A stretch of 64,000 nt of DNA from Saxidomus purpurata. Taxonomy: Eukaryota > Mollusca > Bivalvia > Venerida > Veneridae. This document shows positions 1 through 11,890 of this stretch, one piece after another. Below the pieces are notes generated by a model. It searched no databases. It worked only from the letters and a program-made list of their open reading frames with translations, and was not told where the DNA came from. Location: contig JAFMSR010000007.1 in the NCBI GenBank assembly GCA_022818135.1, forward strand, positions 5,697,270-5,761,269. Reading direction: 5' to 3'. Position 1 is the stretch's first letter; every line of letters begins with the position of its first letter. Both the position numbers and the translations under genes were made by a program.

Positions 1-472
1 TACACTTAACCGATTTAGAAACGCAAAGATTTCCCCTGTTGAACATTTTTATTTGAATGATGCTATTGTTTTTATTTCATTGTCATGATTGTAGTCAGTT
101 TTTGCGATGAATTATTGAAACTTTTACAAGAATTCAATTTTATATTGTTTTTGTTGTGTATGAAATTTGAATAAATTTGAAACACGATAATACTGTTAAA
201 ATAAATATTTTGCAACTTTTGCGTTTTTAAAACCAGTTGAGTGTACTAAGAGCACTCTGGTATAATGCTGGTCCCCAGCTTAAAATCTTGTTCAAAAGAA
301 CGTTAAGTAATTTGAGGTTGCAGAATACTTTCATAATTGTAATCTCATCAACCCAGAATTGTCAGTCCAGAACTCAAAACTATTCTTATTCTCTTAATTA
401 TATATAATATTATATAGATTTTGCTACCCCAAGATGGTACTTCATGCAGTCATAGAAGTTTAATTAAAACCA
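1..472. other. AT-rich stretch, nothing recognised
   Basis: I see no gene, RNA or clear repeat here. The sequence is AT-rich with short T and A runs, and no frame looks like protein. It forms the left flank of the inverted-end element that follows. Confidence 0.5.
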
Positions 473-2409
473 GGCCATCATTAAAAAAATGTTGGTTTGC
501 GGTGCTCCGACCCACAATTTTTGGGTTGGGTAGGTGGGTGTTGTTTTTTTTTTTTTTTTTTTTTTTAAGGTCGACAAAGGCGCTGAAAGGAAATCTATAT
601 GACCCTCAGTCTGATGTAAGGGGCATGCATATTTTAGATAACTGAGAATTCAACGACAGAACCATTTTATTAATTTTCAGATACATGTGTACACTTTAAT
701 TCTTTCTATAAAGTCTTTTAATAATGGGTCTCCCAGAGTCCTTGCAGGGTTTGCAGATTGGCAGTACAACACGGTGGGTCTGTAGAGCATCAACTTTGGC
801 ATTTTTTTCGAAGTTTTCTACAACATTTTCATCAATATCAATCCCCTCTGTCGTAATGTCAAATACATCAAACCATGTGTCTGTTTTTCTGAATTTCCGT
901 ATGGCATTTTTAACGAGCGAAGTCACCTTTTAACAGAAAATGTGATATCTTCCGTAATGGAGGCTGCCATTTTGATTTTGTATGCGTAACGAACAAAGCC
1001 GAGAATTCCCACATGTATTATATCAGTGAATAATCTAGGTTTTGATTTATATGAGTCCCTGGGGGGACCACATTTTTCAAAACAATAAGTCCCAGCTATG
1101 AAACAATGAGTCCCTTTCCAAGAAGTCAGAAAATAGAATCGGACATCCTCGCCGAATTACTTTCTTTGCGAATCGCCGCTGTAATGTGTTGTTTTTTTCT
1201 TCAAATATAATTGTTTCTAAAAGTATTGAATTACTGAAAATATTAATTACCTTTTACGTAGATTTAAAATATTTATTTCCGTTAAAAATCTGCTGTAATT
1301 AGTCGATGTTTATTCTCCAATTATCATTTGTCACTTGTGAATGTCGCGGAAGGTGTGAAAAATACGAGCATTCATAAAGGGTGACAAACTAACTACGTCA
1401 ACTTTGAAATTTCGAGCTATGTGACACCACTGTTTGAAAAAAGTATTTTCAATTAACTAAATTAACATTTATAAGTTCCAACTATTCTTTATTTAAAATA
1501 AACGTTATACATCGCGGCGCTTCAAGCCGATTTTTTCTAAGTAAAAATTTTCTTCTACAATGTATTTACTTTAAAGAATTACCTTTGTCGAATAAAATAA
1601 TTTCTACAGCGACTTCTTTTACTCATAAAGCCGCAGGTGTTACGAGATCAAAGTAGGAGGACGCTGATCGCGGGGTTTCGGATTTGATCCAAGCGCACGT
1701 GGCATTAGGCCGTGGCATTAAAAAGACTGAATATTTTGACAGGTCTGATTATTTTGGATTATAAAAACTAGTTTGGAATAGACAATGTATAATATGAGTA
1801 AGTTTTATTTGGTTATGCACTATATCAAGCTATACAAATGTTCGCTGGTCGGCAAATATTTTCAAATTTGATAAATGTACAAAAGTAAAAAAATACGTAA
1901 TATACAAATTTTCACGTAAAATAATTCTAATTTAATGTCCTGTTAGCTGTCTGAAACACCACTTAAAGTACCGCGATTTTACACCCGCGAAGTGCCGCTA
2001 CTTTTTAACGATTTCATGCGAAAATGCTTCTAAATACTACCTAGGAAACGCAAGTTTGGTGGACGATATTCTTTTATACAAACTGCCGCAAGCATATACC
2101 CATGTCTCGTTTCCATGTGCTTGCGTCCTAAAGGAAGCACATATTTCAAATCTTTGCGTCCTTTTCAGTTTTTGTTTTTTTTTTTTCTATTTTTTGGTGG
2201 TGGGGGGGTATGACGAGGCGCACGGCTAGATTATTCACTGAAATTATAAAACGCGAAAAGGACCAAACACGAAATTGGCCCAAAGAAACGAAATGGGACC
2301 AAATAAAAAAAAGAAATCGGCAGGGGATAGGGAAAAAAAGATCGGGTCGGGGGGGGCTAATTCTGAGTCGGGTGGAGCACCGCAAACCAACATTTTTTTA
2401 ATGATGGCC
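473..2409. mobile_element. Element with inverted ends (about 1.94 kb), DNA-transposon or foldback type
   Basis: The left end (from 473, GGCCATCATTAAAAAAATG, continuing GTTGGTTTGCGGTGCTCC) is matched in reverse complement by 2367-2409. The repeat is about 36-40 bp and nearly perfect, then decays inward across G-rich and poly-T/poly-A tracts (544-566; around 2170-2185). No transposase frame is visible. Part of the interior (about 1240-1830) is related in inverted orientation to 25290-25530, the right part of the Tc1-like element at 21678-25900, so the two elements share an ancestor or one holds a fragment of the other. No convincing target-site duplication is seen next to the GGCC ends, so the superfamily is open. 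A short peptide frame on the - strand (696-970) lies inside. Confidence 0.65.
696..970 (-). pseudogene. Possible small coding remnant, frameshifted, unknown product
   Basis: On the - strand an ATG at 970 opens a 15-residue frame (MAASITEDITFSVKR) that ends at a TGA. The next frame (from 926) then runs about 76 codons to a stop at 696 and reads like a charged soluble protein (for example FDVFDITTEGIDIDEN), with a CxxC near its end (ICKPC). A one-base shift at about 926 would join the two. The junction also resembles a splice donor (AAAAG|gtgact), so a short first exon is an alternative reading. An AATAAA lies just downstream on the - strand near 665-670. I do not recognise a family. It sits inside an inverted-end element, so it could be a captured gene fragment, an element-encoded peptide, or chance. 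Confidence 0.3.
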
Positions 2410-2519
2410 CCAGTTTCAAGCTTTAAATAAAAAAATCACAGACTCACAGTAATGTCCACCTTCTCTCCCAGAAATGTCCATATTTGCAAGAGGAGTAAAA
2501 TTAAGACATTAATGTAATT

Positions 2520-2735
2520 GCTTTAGCTTGAACAAGGCGATAATTATAGAAACGAAAAACCATAGGTCAAGGTACTACTACCCTTGAAAGAGGTGAGCTA
2601 GAAAAGAAAATTAGGCGGTTAAGATAGCCTAAATATAACTTGAAAGAGGTAATCTAGAAAAGAACACAAGAAATTAAAGATACGCTTTAGCTTGAAAGAG
2701 GGGATCTAAAAACAATAAAAACATGAGGTTAATAT
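2520..2735. repeat. Imperfect tandem repeat (GCTTGAAAGAGG units), left part
   Basis: Units of roughly 55-65 bp with the core CTTGAAAGAGGTGATCTAGA, an A-rich stretch and GGTTAAGATAGCC recur here and again at 4833-5215. The array is interrupted at a TA within the GGTTAATATAGCC part of one unit by the element at 2737-4831. Both sides together form one original array of about 8 units. Confidence 0.7.
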
Positions 2736-2736
2736 A

Positions 2737-4831
2737 CTGGCAAGCAAGGAAAAGCTGATGGATTTTGCATGCTTTTTTCGTTTATTTTAGAAATAGACTA
2801 GACAGAATAGAAACGTTGACTATTTTGCAAATCTTGGCCTTGACCTCCGTCGGTGGAGATAATTTTTGTTTACATTGGTCGCGCATGCTCGTAAATATGG
2901 GGCCTTAAAAGGGGTACTTAAAGCACACGAAAAATCGGTATTACAGTAGGAAATGTCTGCTGCTTGCTTTTATCGCTGATATTCAGTTCATAACGCGTAT
3001 AACACAAAGATATTTGAAAAGCATTAAAAATAATTATTTTTAATGGGTTTTAACAATAAATTGGGTTTGAGAAATGATATTAATTTGCGGCTTGGTAAGT
3101 AGGTCTATATACCTACAAGTGTCATTGTTGCCGGAAGTAACCGTTTTCTACTTAGTCAAATAGTTGCAACTTCATTTGCTTAAAATACCTTGCACAGTCC
3201 CCAGTCGTAGCTTACATCAGATTAGAACTCCGACATTTGTTTCTGTGTGTTTGTTTGGCAATATAGCCTATGATTTCCCTGCATTGAGCCTCCCTCAAAC
3301 AAAGTGGAAATACTATACAATCCGTACATATTACTTCCCTTGAATTGAAGAGTCAAATCATCCCGATATACTAGTAAACGGTTTGAATATGTTATCAATA
3401 CCTTTTTATTATGCCCCCGAAGGGTGGCATATTAAAATCGCACCGTCTGTCCGTCTGACCGTCTGTCCGTCTGTCCGTCCGTCCGTCTGTCCGTCCGTCC
3501 GTGCGTCCCCACTTACAAATTCGTGTCCGGACTGTAACTTTGTCATGCATTGAAGGATTTTAAAATAACTTGGCACACATGTCTAGCACATCAAGACGAC
3601 GTGTCGCGTGCAAGACCCACATCCCTACCTCAAAGGTGAAGGTCACACTTGGAGTATGAAGGTTATGGAATCCTCTATATATGCACACATTCGTGTCCGG
3701 ACTGTAACTTTGTCATGCATTGAAGGATTTTAAAATAACTAGGCACACATGTGTAGCACATCAAGACGACGTGTCGCGTGCAAGACCCACGTCCCTAGCT
3801 CAAAGGTCAAGGTCATACTTAGAGTTTGAAGGTAATGGATTCCTCCATATAAGCATATATGCACACATTCGTGTCCGGACTGTAACTTTGTCATGCATTG
3901 AAGGATTTTAAAATAACTTGGCACAAATGTCTAGCACATCAAGACGACGTGTCGCGTGCAAGACCCACGTCCCTAGCTCAAGTAGGTCAAGGTCATACTT
4001 AGAGTTTGAAGGTAATGGATTCCTCTATATAAGCATATATGCACACATTCGTGTCCGGACTGTAAGTTTGTCATGCCTTGAAGGATTTTAAAATAATTTG
4101 GCACAAATGTCTAGCACATCAAGACGACGTGTCGCGTGCATGACCCACATCCCTACCACAAAGGTCAAGGTCACACTTAGAGTTTATAGGTAATGGAATC
4201 CTGTATATATGCATACATTTGTGTCCGGACTATAACTTTATTATGCTTTGAAGGATTTTAAAATAACTGTGCACAAATGTCTAGCACATCAAGCGGATGT
4301 GTCACGTGCAAGACCCAAATCCCTACCTCAAAGGTCAAGGTCACACTTAGTGTTTAAAGTAATGGAATACTGTATGCATGATTACTCTGTCATGCATGGA
4401 AGGATTTTAAAATTACATAGCACATTTATTGAGCACATGGAGAGGACACAGACTGTGAGGCACCTCTTTCGGGGGCATTCGTCACTTTGGAGGGACAGCT
4501 CTTGTTGCATGTTGAAATGTATTTTAACATGATTTTCTAATGTTTTAAGAAAAATTGAAGTAATATTTTCGCGCGGAAATCAGAAGTTGACAGCCGTCAC
4601 ATGACCCCCACGTGACTTTGTTGACAACATAATTATGCTGAAATGAAAAATCGCTATCTTAGTAAATATTTAACACTTCGACTCATGATTTCTGTCAGTC
4701 AGCTTCAAAACAAATCCTCCGATAGATTTTTATCAAAATTCCATTTAAACAGCCCTGTTATAGAGGCATGTAACGGGAAAACTAAAAATCCGCCGACAAT
4801 TCCTTGCCATTGGCTTTTCCTTGCTTGCCAG
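2737..4831 (+). mobile_element. TA-flanked DNA transposon, non-autonomous, copy 1
   Basis: The ends are inverted repeats of CTGGCAAGCAAGGAAAAGC, flanked on both sides by TA. The right end (4807-4831) is the reverse complement of the left. A second copy of the element lies inverted at 28356-29374, and most of the 1.0 kb body aligns: the GCGCATGCTCGTAAATATGG block, the AGTCAAATCATCCCGATA block and the TGTTGACAATA block. The TA duplication fits the Tc1/mariner class or a MITE derived from it. No transposase frame remains. This copy is twice as long as copy 2 because it carries a pearl-like insertion at 3411-4504. It landed in a tandem array whose units are recognisable on both sides. Confidence 0.8.
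3411..4504 (+). mobile_element. Pearl-like (Helentron-associated type) element, family F, nested
   Basis: It starts with an 8-bp-stem hairpin (ATGCCCCCGAAGGGTGGCAT). A CCGTC/CTGTC microsatellite follows (3442-3507), then about five tandem units of 170-180 bp; TCGTGTCCGG recurs at 3521, 3691, 3869 and 4049, and a variant at 4219. The tail carries TTCGGGGGCAT, the inverse of the start, and ends GGACAGCTCTTG. The sister copy of the host transposon (28.7 kb) lacks it: the empty site reads TTTTATTGCGTG, and here the element sits exactly in the TT. Lack of a longer duplication and the TT target fit Helitron2/Helentron-type insertion. The design matches bivalve pearl elements. No protein is encoded. 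Confidence 0.75.
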
Positions 4832-4832
4832 T

Positions 4833-5215
4833 ATAGCCTTTAGATTGAAAGAGGTGATCTAAAAAGAAAATCAGGTGGTTAAGATAGCCTTAAATTTAGC
4901 TTGAAAGAGGCAATCTAGAAAACAAAAACAGGAGGTTAAGATATATATAGCCTTTAGCTTCAGAGAGGCGATGCAGAAATGGAAAATGTAAAGCTTATTG
5001 CTTGAATGAGGTGATGTAGAATTTAAGAAAAACAAGAGATGAAGAGACTATGCATTCTATTGTTAAGAAAAGTTTTTAGAGTTAGGTACAAAGGTGATCT
5101 AGAAAAGAAAATCAAAATCTTAAGATACCCTTTAGCTTGAAAGGGATGATCTAAAAGTGGGGAACAATTTTAAAGATTGTTCTTATAAGCTTGAAAAAGT
5201 GATATGGGAAAAACA
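4833..5215. repeat. Imperfect tandem repeat (GCTTGAAAGAGG units), right part
   Basis: This continues the array seen at 2520-2735, with about six diverged units around 4848, 4905, 4965, 5010, 5095 and 5140. Each holds a form of GCTTGAAAGAGGTGATCTAG followed by an A-rich part. Confidence 0.65.
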
Positions 5216-5410
5216 AAGTTAATTGATTTTCTCTGTTTATTCAAACCAGAGCCGTTTATTACAGACTGTATTGACTGTTTCATCTTCCTGCATCACTGCC
5301 TGGAAGGGCTTCTGCTTTTGTATAATAGTTAATTTTGTCATGTTTGTTTCTGTGTCTGGAATGAATTTCAGTAGTGTGGATTGTCTACCTTGTCATTTTT
5401 ATGGCCATTT

Positions 5411-5630
5411 ATGCCACCGTGGCGCAATGGTAGCGCATTCGTCTCAGGATCGAAGGGCCCCGGGTTCGATCCCTAACATCGCCATGTCGGTAGTGTCCTT
5501 AGGCAAGACACAAACAATTCCACATTGCCTGTCTCTCTTCGAGGTTGATTCCATCTGGAAGGAGTCTCGAGAGCGATTAATCTAAGTTGTAAGAACTTGT
5601 TTCGCAATCGAGAATAAATTAATTAGTATA
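5411..5630 (+). mobile_element. tRNA-derived SINE, complete, with 11-bp target-site duplication
   Basis: The head is tRNA-like: GCGC-AATGGTA-GCGC gives the D arm with an A-box-like motif, and GGGTTCGATCCC gives a B box (about 5413-5483). Stems are imperfect, and the T and acceptor arms no longer pair well, so this is a SINE head and not a functional tRNA. The body has CCTTAGGCAAGACAC and ATTGCCTGTCTCTC, as in metazoan Meta-SINE/CORE-type bodies, and an A/T-rich tail ends at 5630. TATGGCCATTT is present directly before (5400-5410) and after (5631-5641), which is a clean duplication showing retroposition of a full copy. The Pol III boxes look usable. Confidence 0.85.
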
Positions 5631-5699
5631 TATGGCCATTTTTCTCATATTAGTGCTTTTTATATGCCATCGTCATGTATTATAATGGTTTCACTTGTG

Positions 5700-5960
5700 A
5701 TGGACGGCTTCCACAATGTTGTCCAGTCTCTAACATAAACAATTCCTAACCAGTCTTCCCCAAACTTGCTGTTATTGGTCTATAGTATTGGCCAAGTTCG
5801 ATAACCAGCCAAAATTGCCCAAATCCACCCGGAGTTATTATTACCCTTTCAATTGCCAAAATTAAAACAAATTATAGTTCTCTGCTGATAGGCTGAATGC
5901 TATTTTGTGACAATTTTGCACTCTTGCTACTTATACTCTGCTCAGCACCTAGTAACCATA
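5700..5960. repeat. Single diverged pearl-like unit
   Basis: The stretch around 5785-5860 (GGCCAAGTTCGATAACCAGCC, then CCGGAGTTATTATTACCC) resembles one unit of the 150-bp class also seen near 38500-38900. No ends are visible. Confidence 0.35.
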
Positions 5961-5999
5961 TGTTTTAATGCCTATATAGCACTTTGATGCTGTAATTGT

Positions 6000-6480
6000 T
6001 TTACTATGCTTAGCACTTGGATACTGTTCGTTTTACTATGCTTAGCACTTGGATACTGTTTGTTTTACTATGCTTAGCACTTGGATACTGTTTGTTTTAC
6101 TATGCTTAGCACTTGGATACTGTTTGTTTAATTTACTAATTGCTAAATAAGCACTTGGATCTACTATATGTTTTACTATGCTTAGCACTTGGATACTGTT
6201 TGTTTTACTATGCTTAGCACTTGGATACTGTTTGTTTTACTATGCTTAGCACTTGGATACTGTTTGTTTAATTTTCTAATTGCTATATAAGCACTTGGAT
6301 CTACTATATGTTTTACTATGCTTAGCACTTGGATACAGTTTGTTTTACTATGCTTAGCACTTGGATACTGTTTGTTTTACTATGCTTAGCACTTGGATAC
6401 TGTTTGTTTAATTTACTAATTGCTATATAAGCACTTGGATCTACTATATGTTTTACTATGCTTAGCACTTGGATACCATA
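6000..6480. repeat. 32-bp satellite with higher-order organisation
   Basis: The unit TATGCTTAGCACTTGGATAC plus a T-rich part (TGTTTGTTTTAC) repeats every 32 bp. Every third unit is replaced by a variant (TTTAATTTACTAATTGCTA then TAAGCACTTGGATCTACTA), giving a higher-order period of about 140 bp repeated three times (variant starts near 6125, 6265 and 6405). The flanks (5940-6000, 6480-6640) hold more decayed single units. It is non-coding. Confidence 0.9.
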
Positions 6481-9400
6481 TATTTTACTATGCTTTATAG
6501 CATTTTGATACCATATATTTTTGATACAACAAAATGCTTAAATTAATATAGCACTTGGATATCATATGTTTTGCTTAGCACAAACAATATGATACAGCTA
6601 TGTTCTTAATACACTGCTAAGCACTTTGGCTTTACTTAGTAATGCTTACTTAATTACATGACTGAAATGTTAAAAGTGTTTATTTCAGACAATCTGTTTA
6701 AGTTTTTAAATCTAATGCTAGATCAGTAAGAATAGTCAACATTTCTGAGTCTACTTTACATATGTCATGTAATAAATAATAGAGTGTGACTTTTAATGTG
6801 TTTTTAATAAAACACATATGGTAACGAGTTGTGATTGGACAACACAGTTTATAATGTGCCATTTGCATGATATCCTAAAATCCTCCAATTTTCTAAGAAA
6901 TTTCCCATTGTGATGTCTGACATGACTAGACTTATAGTGTTCTCTACATTTTATATCATATTTGTTGTACAGATTATCTGGATTATACCACTGTGGCTAA
7001 TAATAATCCAGGATTTATTTAGACTTGTTCTTTTTAAGCTATATTTTAGAGTGTTTACAATACCAAATAGGTTAACATATATGAGACATTACTTCATATA
7101 AAACCAATGACAGAAATGAGACCGTGTATATTTGGTATAATATTGACTACAATATAATATATCAACTCTCGCTGTCCTGCACCATCTGGTATTGAACTCT
7201 GAGGTTTTATTTCAGTCGAGTGTGATGAGGAATATGTATGCATACAATTCATTAGTTCTTACCAGATAAATTCGTTCAGGAAATGTGCTCCAGGGACTCT
7301 TAGTGTCCAACTTTATTTATATTTGATGAGAATATAAGTGAGCTTTTAGCAGGAATCATACAAAAGTGTGCAGTTTGAAGATGAAAATGCTAAAGAAAAT
7401 GTGAAAGTGAAAAGCTAAGCATAGTGTGGAGCTTTGTAGAGAAAATATTAATAAATAATATACCATTTTCAGGCAGGGCTTTTGAAAGGATTTGTTTGGA
7501 TAAAAAGCTTGTGATAAAATATGAATGGAGGCAGTATAAGAAGTGCTGTCAGCTAACTAAGGGAAGTTTCATAAATATATCATATAATGTTAACATACAT
7601 TTGTATTAAAGTGTTCGCGTGAAAGTGTTAAATTGTGTATGACAAATTAGAAATACCATAATATGCTTACCTGAGAAAGTGTATTAGGTACATATTGTTA
7701 CCAGTTTACACGATATTGCAGGATGATGTATACAAAATAGGTAAAATTGTATATATTTTATATAAAATTAATTAATTTATATATCAAATGAAAATACTTT
7801 TATCTTCCCAGTAGTTTGAACTCAGCTTCAAAATATATCTAAATTTTATACAGTTAAACATTAGACAGGTATCTGTTTATGGGCAAAGTATAACTAGAGG
7901 CATAGCAGACTTATGAATAATTCAGTGATTGTAATATTTGTATGATTGTTGATGTCATTAATGGAATGTATAAATAAATCTTTTGCAGTATACTGTAACC
8001 AAACTAAAAATGGTACATTTGTAGCTCGTAGGTTTGTAAGGGGTATGAATCACTCGCAGTGATAGTTTTTATTTTGAAAACAAAGATTTTCAGTGCAGAC
8101 AGATTTCTGAGTTGTGAATAATCTGAGTTTTGGTACAGGCACATGTCCCTAATCGTCCCACTCCAAGTTGCATTATTCTCTATTGTTTTACTTTTATACA
8201 AGCTTTAATGAAAAACAGTTTTGACTTCTGTTGTTACAAAGTTGGTAAAGTATCTTTACACCTCCTAACACAGACATTCATGACTTCTGAATTTTATTTC
8301 CCTGGCAGGAATAGGTCAGATTTCTCTCTCTTTTTGACAGTGTCTAATGGTCATTTATCATCCTGGCGCTCCAAGAAGTGACAGAGTAACTGAGAATAGA
8401 CTGAGAACTGTTTATGTCCTGGACACTGGTTATCATTTATAGTTTGTATTCCACTCCACCTCCTCTTCCTCAAGATTATTAACTCTTACCAGGATAGCAG
8501 CAGATTGGCAGGGTGTTAGCTATTTTATTGAACACCCAATTGAACAAGTAATTGTACTGTCCCAATTGAAAGACGGACAAGTGGGTTTATAGAATAGAGC
8601 ATTGTAAAGGTTACTGTAATAAAGGATGACTTAGTGACCCTGCTAAAGTAATTGAAATATTCTTGTAGAAGTTATTAGGAACAGACAAAATGTCAGAAGG
8701 TGAAGTTCGCATTGCATCAATATACATGTACTCCAGGCTTTGACAGCCAGTTTGTATTCACATTTCTGTTATAGTGATTTGAATGTGAGAGACAAGGGAA
8801 TAAGGCTCTATGATTTTCACTGCTTCAATTTTTAAAAACATTGGCAAAACTACATTCTATTTGATGACAGTGCTTCTGACTTAAGTATATATGCATGCAA
8901 AAGAAGGGATTGTGGAGGTTGTTGTCAAGTACTGCTAAACCCATGGCATCTACTAGTTAGGAATCTGATGTACTACCCCTACACCACTTGCAGTGCCTTC
9001 CTTGAATTAGTCAAAATGCATTTGAACTTGCTTTTGACAATTATCTCTGATAGCTTTTTCGTCTTGTGATGATCAAACTGTATAGTTCTCTACAGAGAAA
9101 AGAGGATGACTCCTTTTAATTATAAGGGTTTGTCATGAAACAGGTTTTTGGAACAACCCTCATTTGAGCAAAACTGGAGATTAAGTTACAGAATTATGTC
9201 ACTTTACAGTTACATGTAGTCCTTAGTATTTTTCCAAGTTTTCAATAAAACAGGACAGTGTGTTCGAGTTACTACCAATTAAGGACACAGGCTTAATGGT
9301 GAATTTGTCAACAATTTTGAAGAAAGAAATTATATTTAATTTACGGCTTAATGGTGAATTTGTCAACAATTTTGAAAGTTTCATTCAGCCAGAGTTATTT

Positions 9401-9789
9401 GGCATAGAAATAGTCAACAGTAACAGTTATTTCCTGTTTGATTGATGCCAGTATGTCTGGTGGTAATTTTTGGAAAGTTGCTAAACCTGTGTATTACTTT
9501 ACCTTCCGATAAATGGAGGATTTTGAAAATAATTGAATGATTTTCTAAGGCGACAGAGAATAAATCTTGCCAGAAATCACTGGAAACTCTTTTTGAATAA
9601 GACAGTCTTCCCTAAGGCTTCCCTGAGTCTGTCACGTAGCATGACTGGTATTCACACTCTGACAGTGTTGTAGAGTTACTGCTATAGACAATTTGCTGTC
9701 GGGCTTCCTTAAATTTGCATTTAAGAGGCATGCACTTATCTAAGCCTTATTACTGCAACAGTTTTTATTATGCATTATACTGTGATCAC
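6481..9789. other. Non-coding AT-rich region, no gene recognised
   Basis: Decayed copies of the TAGCACTT satellite motif continue to about 6640. Beyond that I see no frame that reads as protein and no element ends. One exact direct duplication is present: GGCTTAATGGTGAATTTGTC and what follows (32 bp) at 9290-9321 and 9345-9376. This could be intron or intergenic DNA. Confidence 0.45.
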
Positions 9790-9792
9790 ATT

Positions 9793-10490
9793 TTTGTGTC
9801 GCCCTTTTGGAGAAAAGGCGATACATAGGGATCGCTTTGTCAGTCCAGCCGTCTGTCTGTCCGTCTCATAAACTGAACATTGGCCATAACTTTGCCATTT
9901 CTTAAGATTTCTTCATCAAACTTTACAATTGTATTGCTTATGACAAAAGGGTTGTGATGCCACCAAATTTTGTATGTCAAGGTCATATTTGACAGAGTTA
10001 TGACCATTTTTTGTTGCCCTTTTGGAGAAAAGGCGATATATAGGGATCGCTTTGTAAGTCCTTCCGTCCGTCACACAAACTTAATGTTGGCTATAACTTT
10101 GCCATTGTCTTAGAAAAAAGGGTTGTGATGCCGCCAGATTTCTTATATCAAAGTCATATTTACAGAGTTGCTATTGTGCCTTATGACAAAAGGGTCATCA
10201 TCGCGCACAAACTTAACTTGGTATGCTCTAATTTCTTTATCAAACTTTACAATTGTATTGCTTATGACAAAAGGGTCATCATGCCGCCAAATTTTGTATG
10301 TCAAGGTCATATTTGACAGAGTTATGCCCCTTTCTCATACTTAAATTTTGTTACGAAAACTTAACATTGGCTATAACTTTGCCATTTCTTAAGATTTCTT
10401 CATCTAACTTTCAAATTGCAATGCTTATGACAAGGGTTGTGATGCCGCGAAATTTTGTAGGTCAAGGTCATATTTGACAGAGTTATGCCC
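9793..10490 (+). mobile_element. Pearl-like element, family B (GTCGCCC head), incomplete tandem pair
   Basis: The head is the hairpin TCGCCCTTTTGGAGAAAAGG(CGA), followed by GGGATCGCTTTG and a short CTGTCCGTC run. Units of 150-170 bp carry CTATAACTTTGCCATTTCTT, TTGTATGTCAAGGTCATATT and GACAGAGTTATGCCCC. A second head occurs inside at about 10015, so two copies or an internal head duplication are present. The same family returns at 61206 and 62645. The 3' end is not clear. Confidence 0.7.
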
Positions 10491-11325
10491 CTAATAGACT
10501 ACTTACACGGATGGTTATCTCTCCTTACCAACACAAAATGTGATGAAACTGTGGGGCGCAAACTGCCGATGTGGAGCAGTTGTGAAAATCAACAAAAATA
10601 TGATTTTTCACTAGACCACGGAGGAGCTGATCTGGTCGAACATCATTATGAAAATAATGACCTGTATTATGTGTTTTCTGAAATCATAATGTCCCTTATG
10701 AAAACATAATGCACCACCACTTAAAATTTAGGTTTCATGAAAATTTTGTGAAATAATTGACGATTTCATTTCAAGCTGCTCTAGCTTTATCACTTGGTAG
10801 CGTATTATTTAAAATCTACAGATAAACTTAACAGGAATGTATACTGGAACCTTTTTATATGACATGTATGCTCTAAAATATGTTATTTTTTTACAGTTTG
10901 AAAAACATTATTTTTTTACCAAAATCTGAGAGTGAGCAGCTTTAAAGTGCTGAGTAGGTCGTGTCACGTATTCCTGAAGGATGTGTCAAAAAGTCTCAAG
11001 CAAAACAAATAAAACAACAGCAACATGATGTGTTATCAATGAACTGCAGGTCTGTGATTAAAATAAACAGATAGTATTAACCAAAATCAATTACTGTTAG
11101 CGAAGTATTGACACAAATGATCACTCATTGTCTATAGTGCCCAATTTTGCAGTGCACTTCTTGTTGTCAGCACTTTCAGTGCTTTGATTGTACTTAGATT
11201 TTGTCACAAAAATATTGGTTATTCTGACAAAGTGTAGGAGGGCAACACAAGTCACAGTTCTACTGTACACGCATCTAGTTATTTCGTCATTCTGCCTTCT
11301 TTTTATCTGTCAGTCCCACTTTTGC
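10491..11325. other. Non-coding, nothing recognised
   Basis: There are no element ends, RNA genes or convincing coding frames. An apparent 74-codon frame at 10485-10709 begins inside the preceding repeat and has no recognisable domain. Confidence 0.45.
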
Positions 11326-11329
11326 GAGG

Positions 11330-11890
11330 AGCATACCTTGATGAAGCGAATTGAATGGAATCAATAATGATCAATACTTAATATATTGATATATTAATAA
11401 GGGGAGAATGCAAGAACTCTATCTCTAGTTTCATTATTTTTAGAGTTACTGTCCTTTGTTACTTTTTCTTATGCCAGGCTGCTCAAAAAGTATGGAGGGA
11501 ATTAATTGATACTTCATTTAGTAATAGAGGATAATGAGAGTGCACAAGATGTACAACTCTTGTTTCATAAGGTTTGGAGTTACTGCCTTTATTATAGTAA
11601 CCTTTTCTTGTTAAAGCATAATTCAAGAAAAGATTTTAAGGGAATCAATTGATACTTATAAATAGGACAATGAGAAGCAGTGTTGTACACAATAACCATT
11701 ACTCTAGCTTTGTTATATTATGAGTTACTGCCCTTGTTATTTATTGTGCCAGTTAAAGCATAGCTCCAAAAGTATTAAAGGGAATTAATTGACACTTCCT
11801 ATATCATTTAGGCACAATGAGAGAAAGGGCATATTGCACATGCACCTTTCCTCTAGTTTCTGTTATTTTAGAAGATATTCTGCCATGTAA
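11330..11890. repeat. Decayed tandem repeat, about 3 units of 130-150 bp
   Basis: The motifs GGGAATTAATTGATACTTC, AATGAGAG, CTCTAGTTTCATTAT and GAGTTACTGCCCTT recur in order about three times. The layout recalls the pearl-like unit of family D (GAGTTATTGCCCTTTGTTAC). No head hairpin or end is recognisable. Confidence 0.55.

Noticed and set aside
3442..3510. CRISPR-like array from regular CCGTC repeats
   Set aside because: Simple microsatellite within a eukaryotic repeat element, with no spacers.
5413..5483. A functional tRNA gene
   Set aside because: D-arm and B-box are present, but the T stem and acceptor pairing are poor, and a SINE body plus an 11-bp duplication follow. It is a SINE head.
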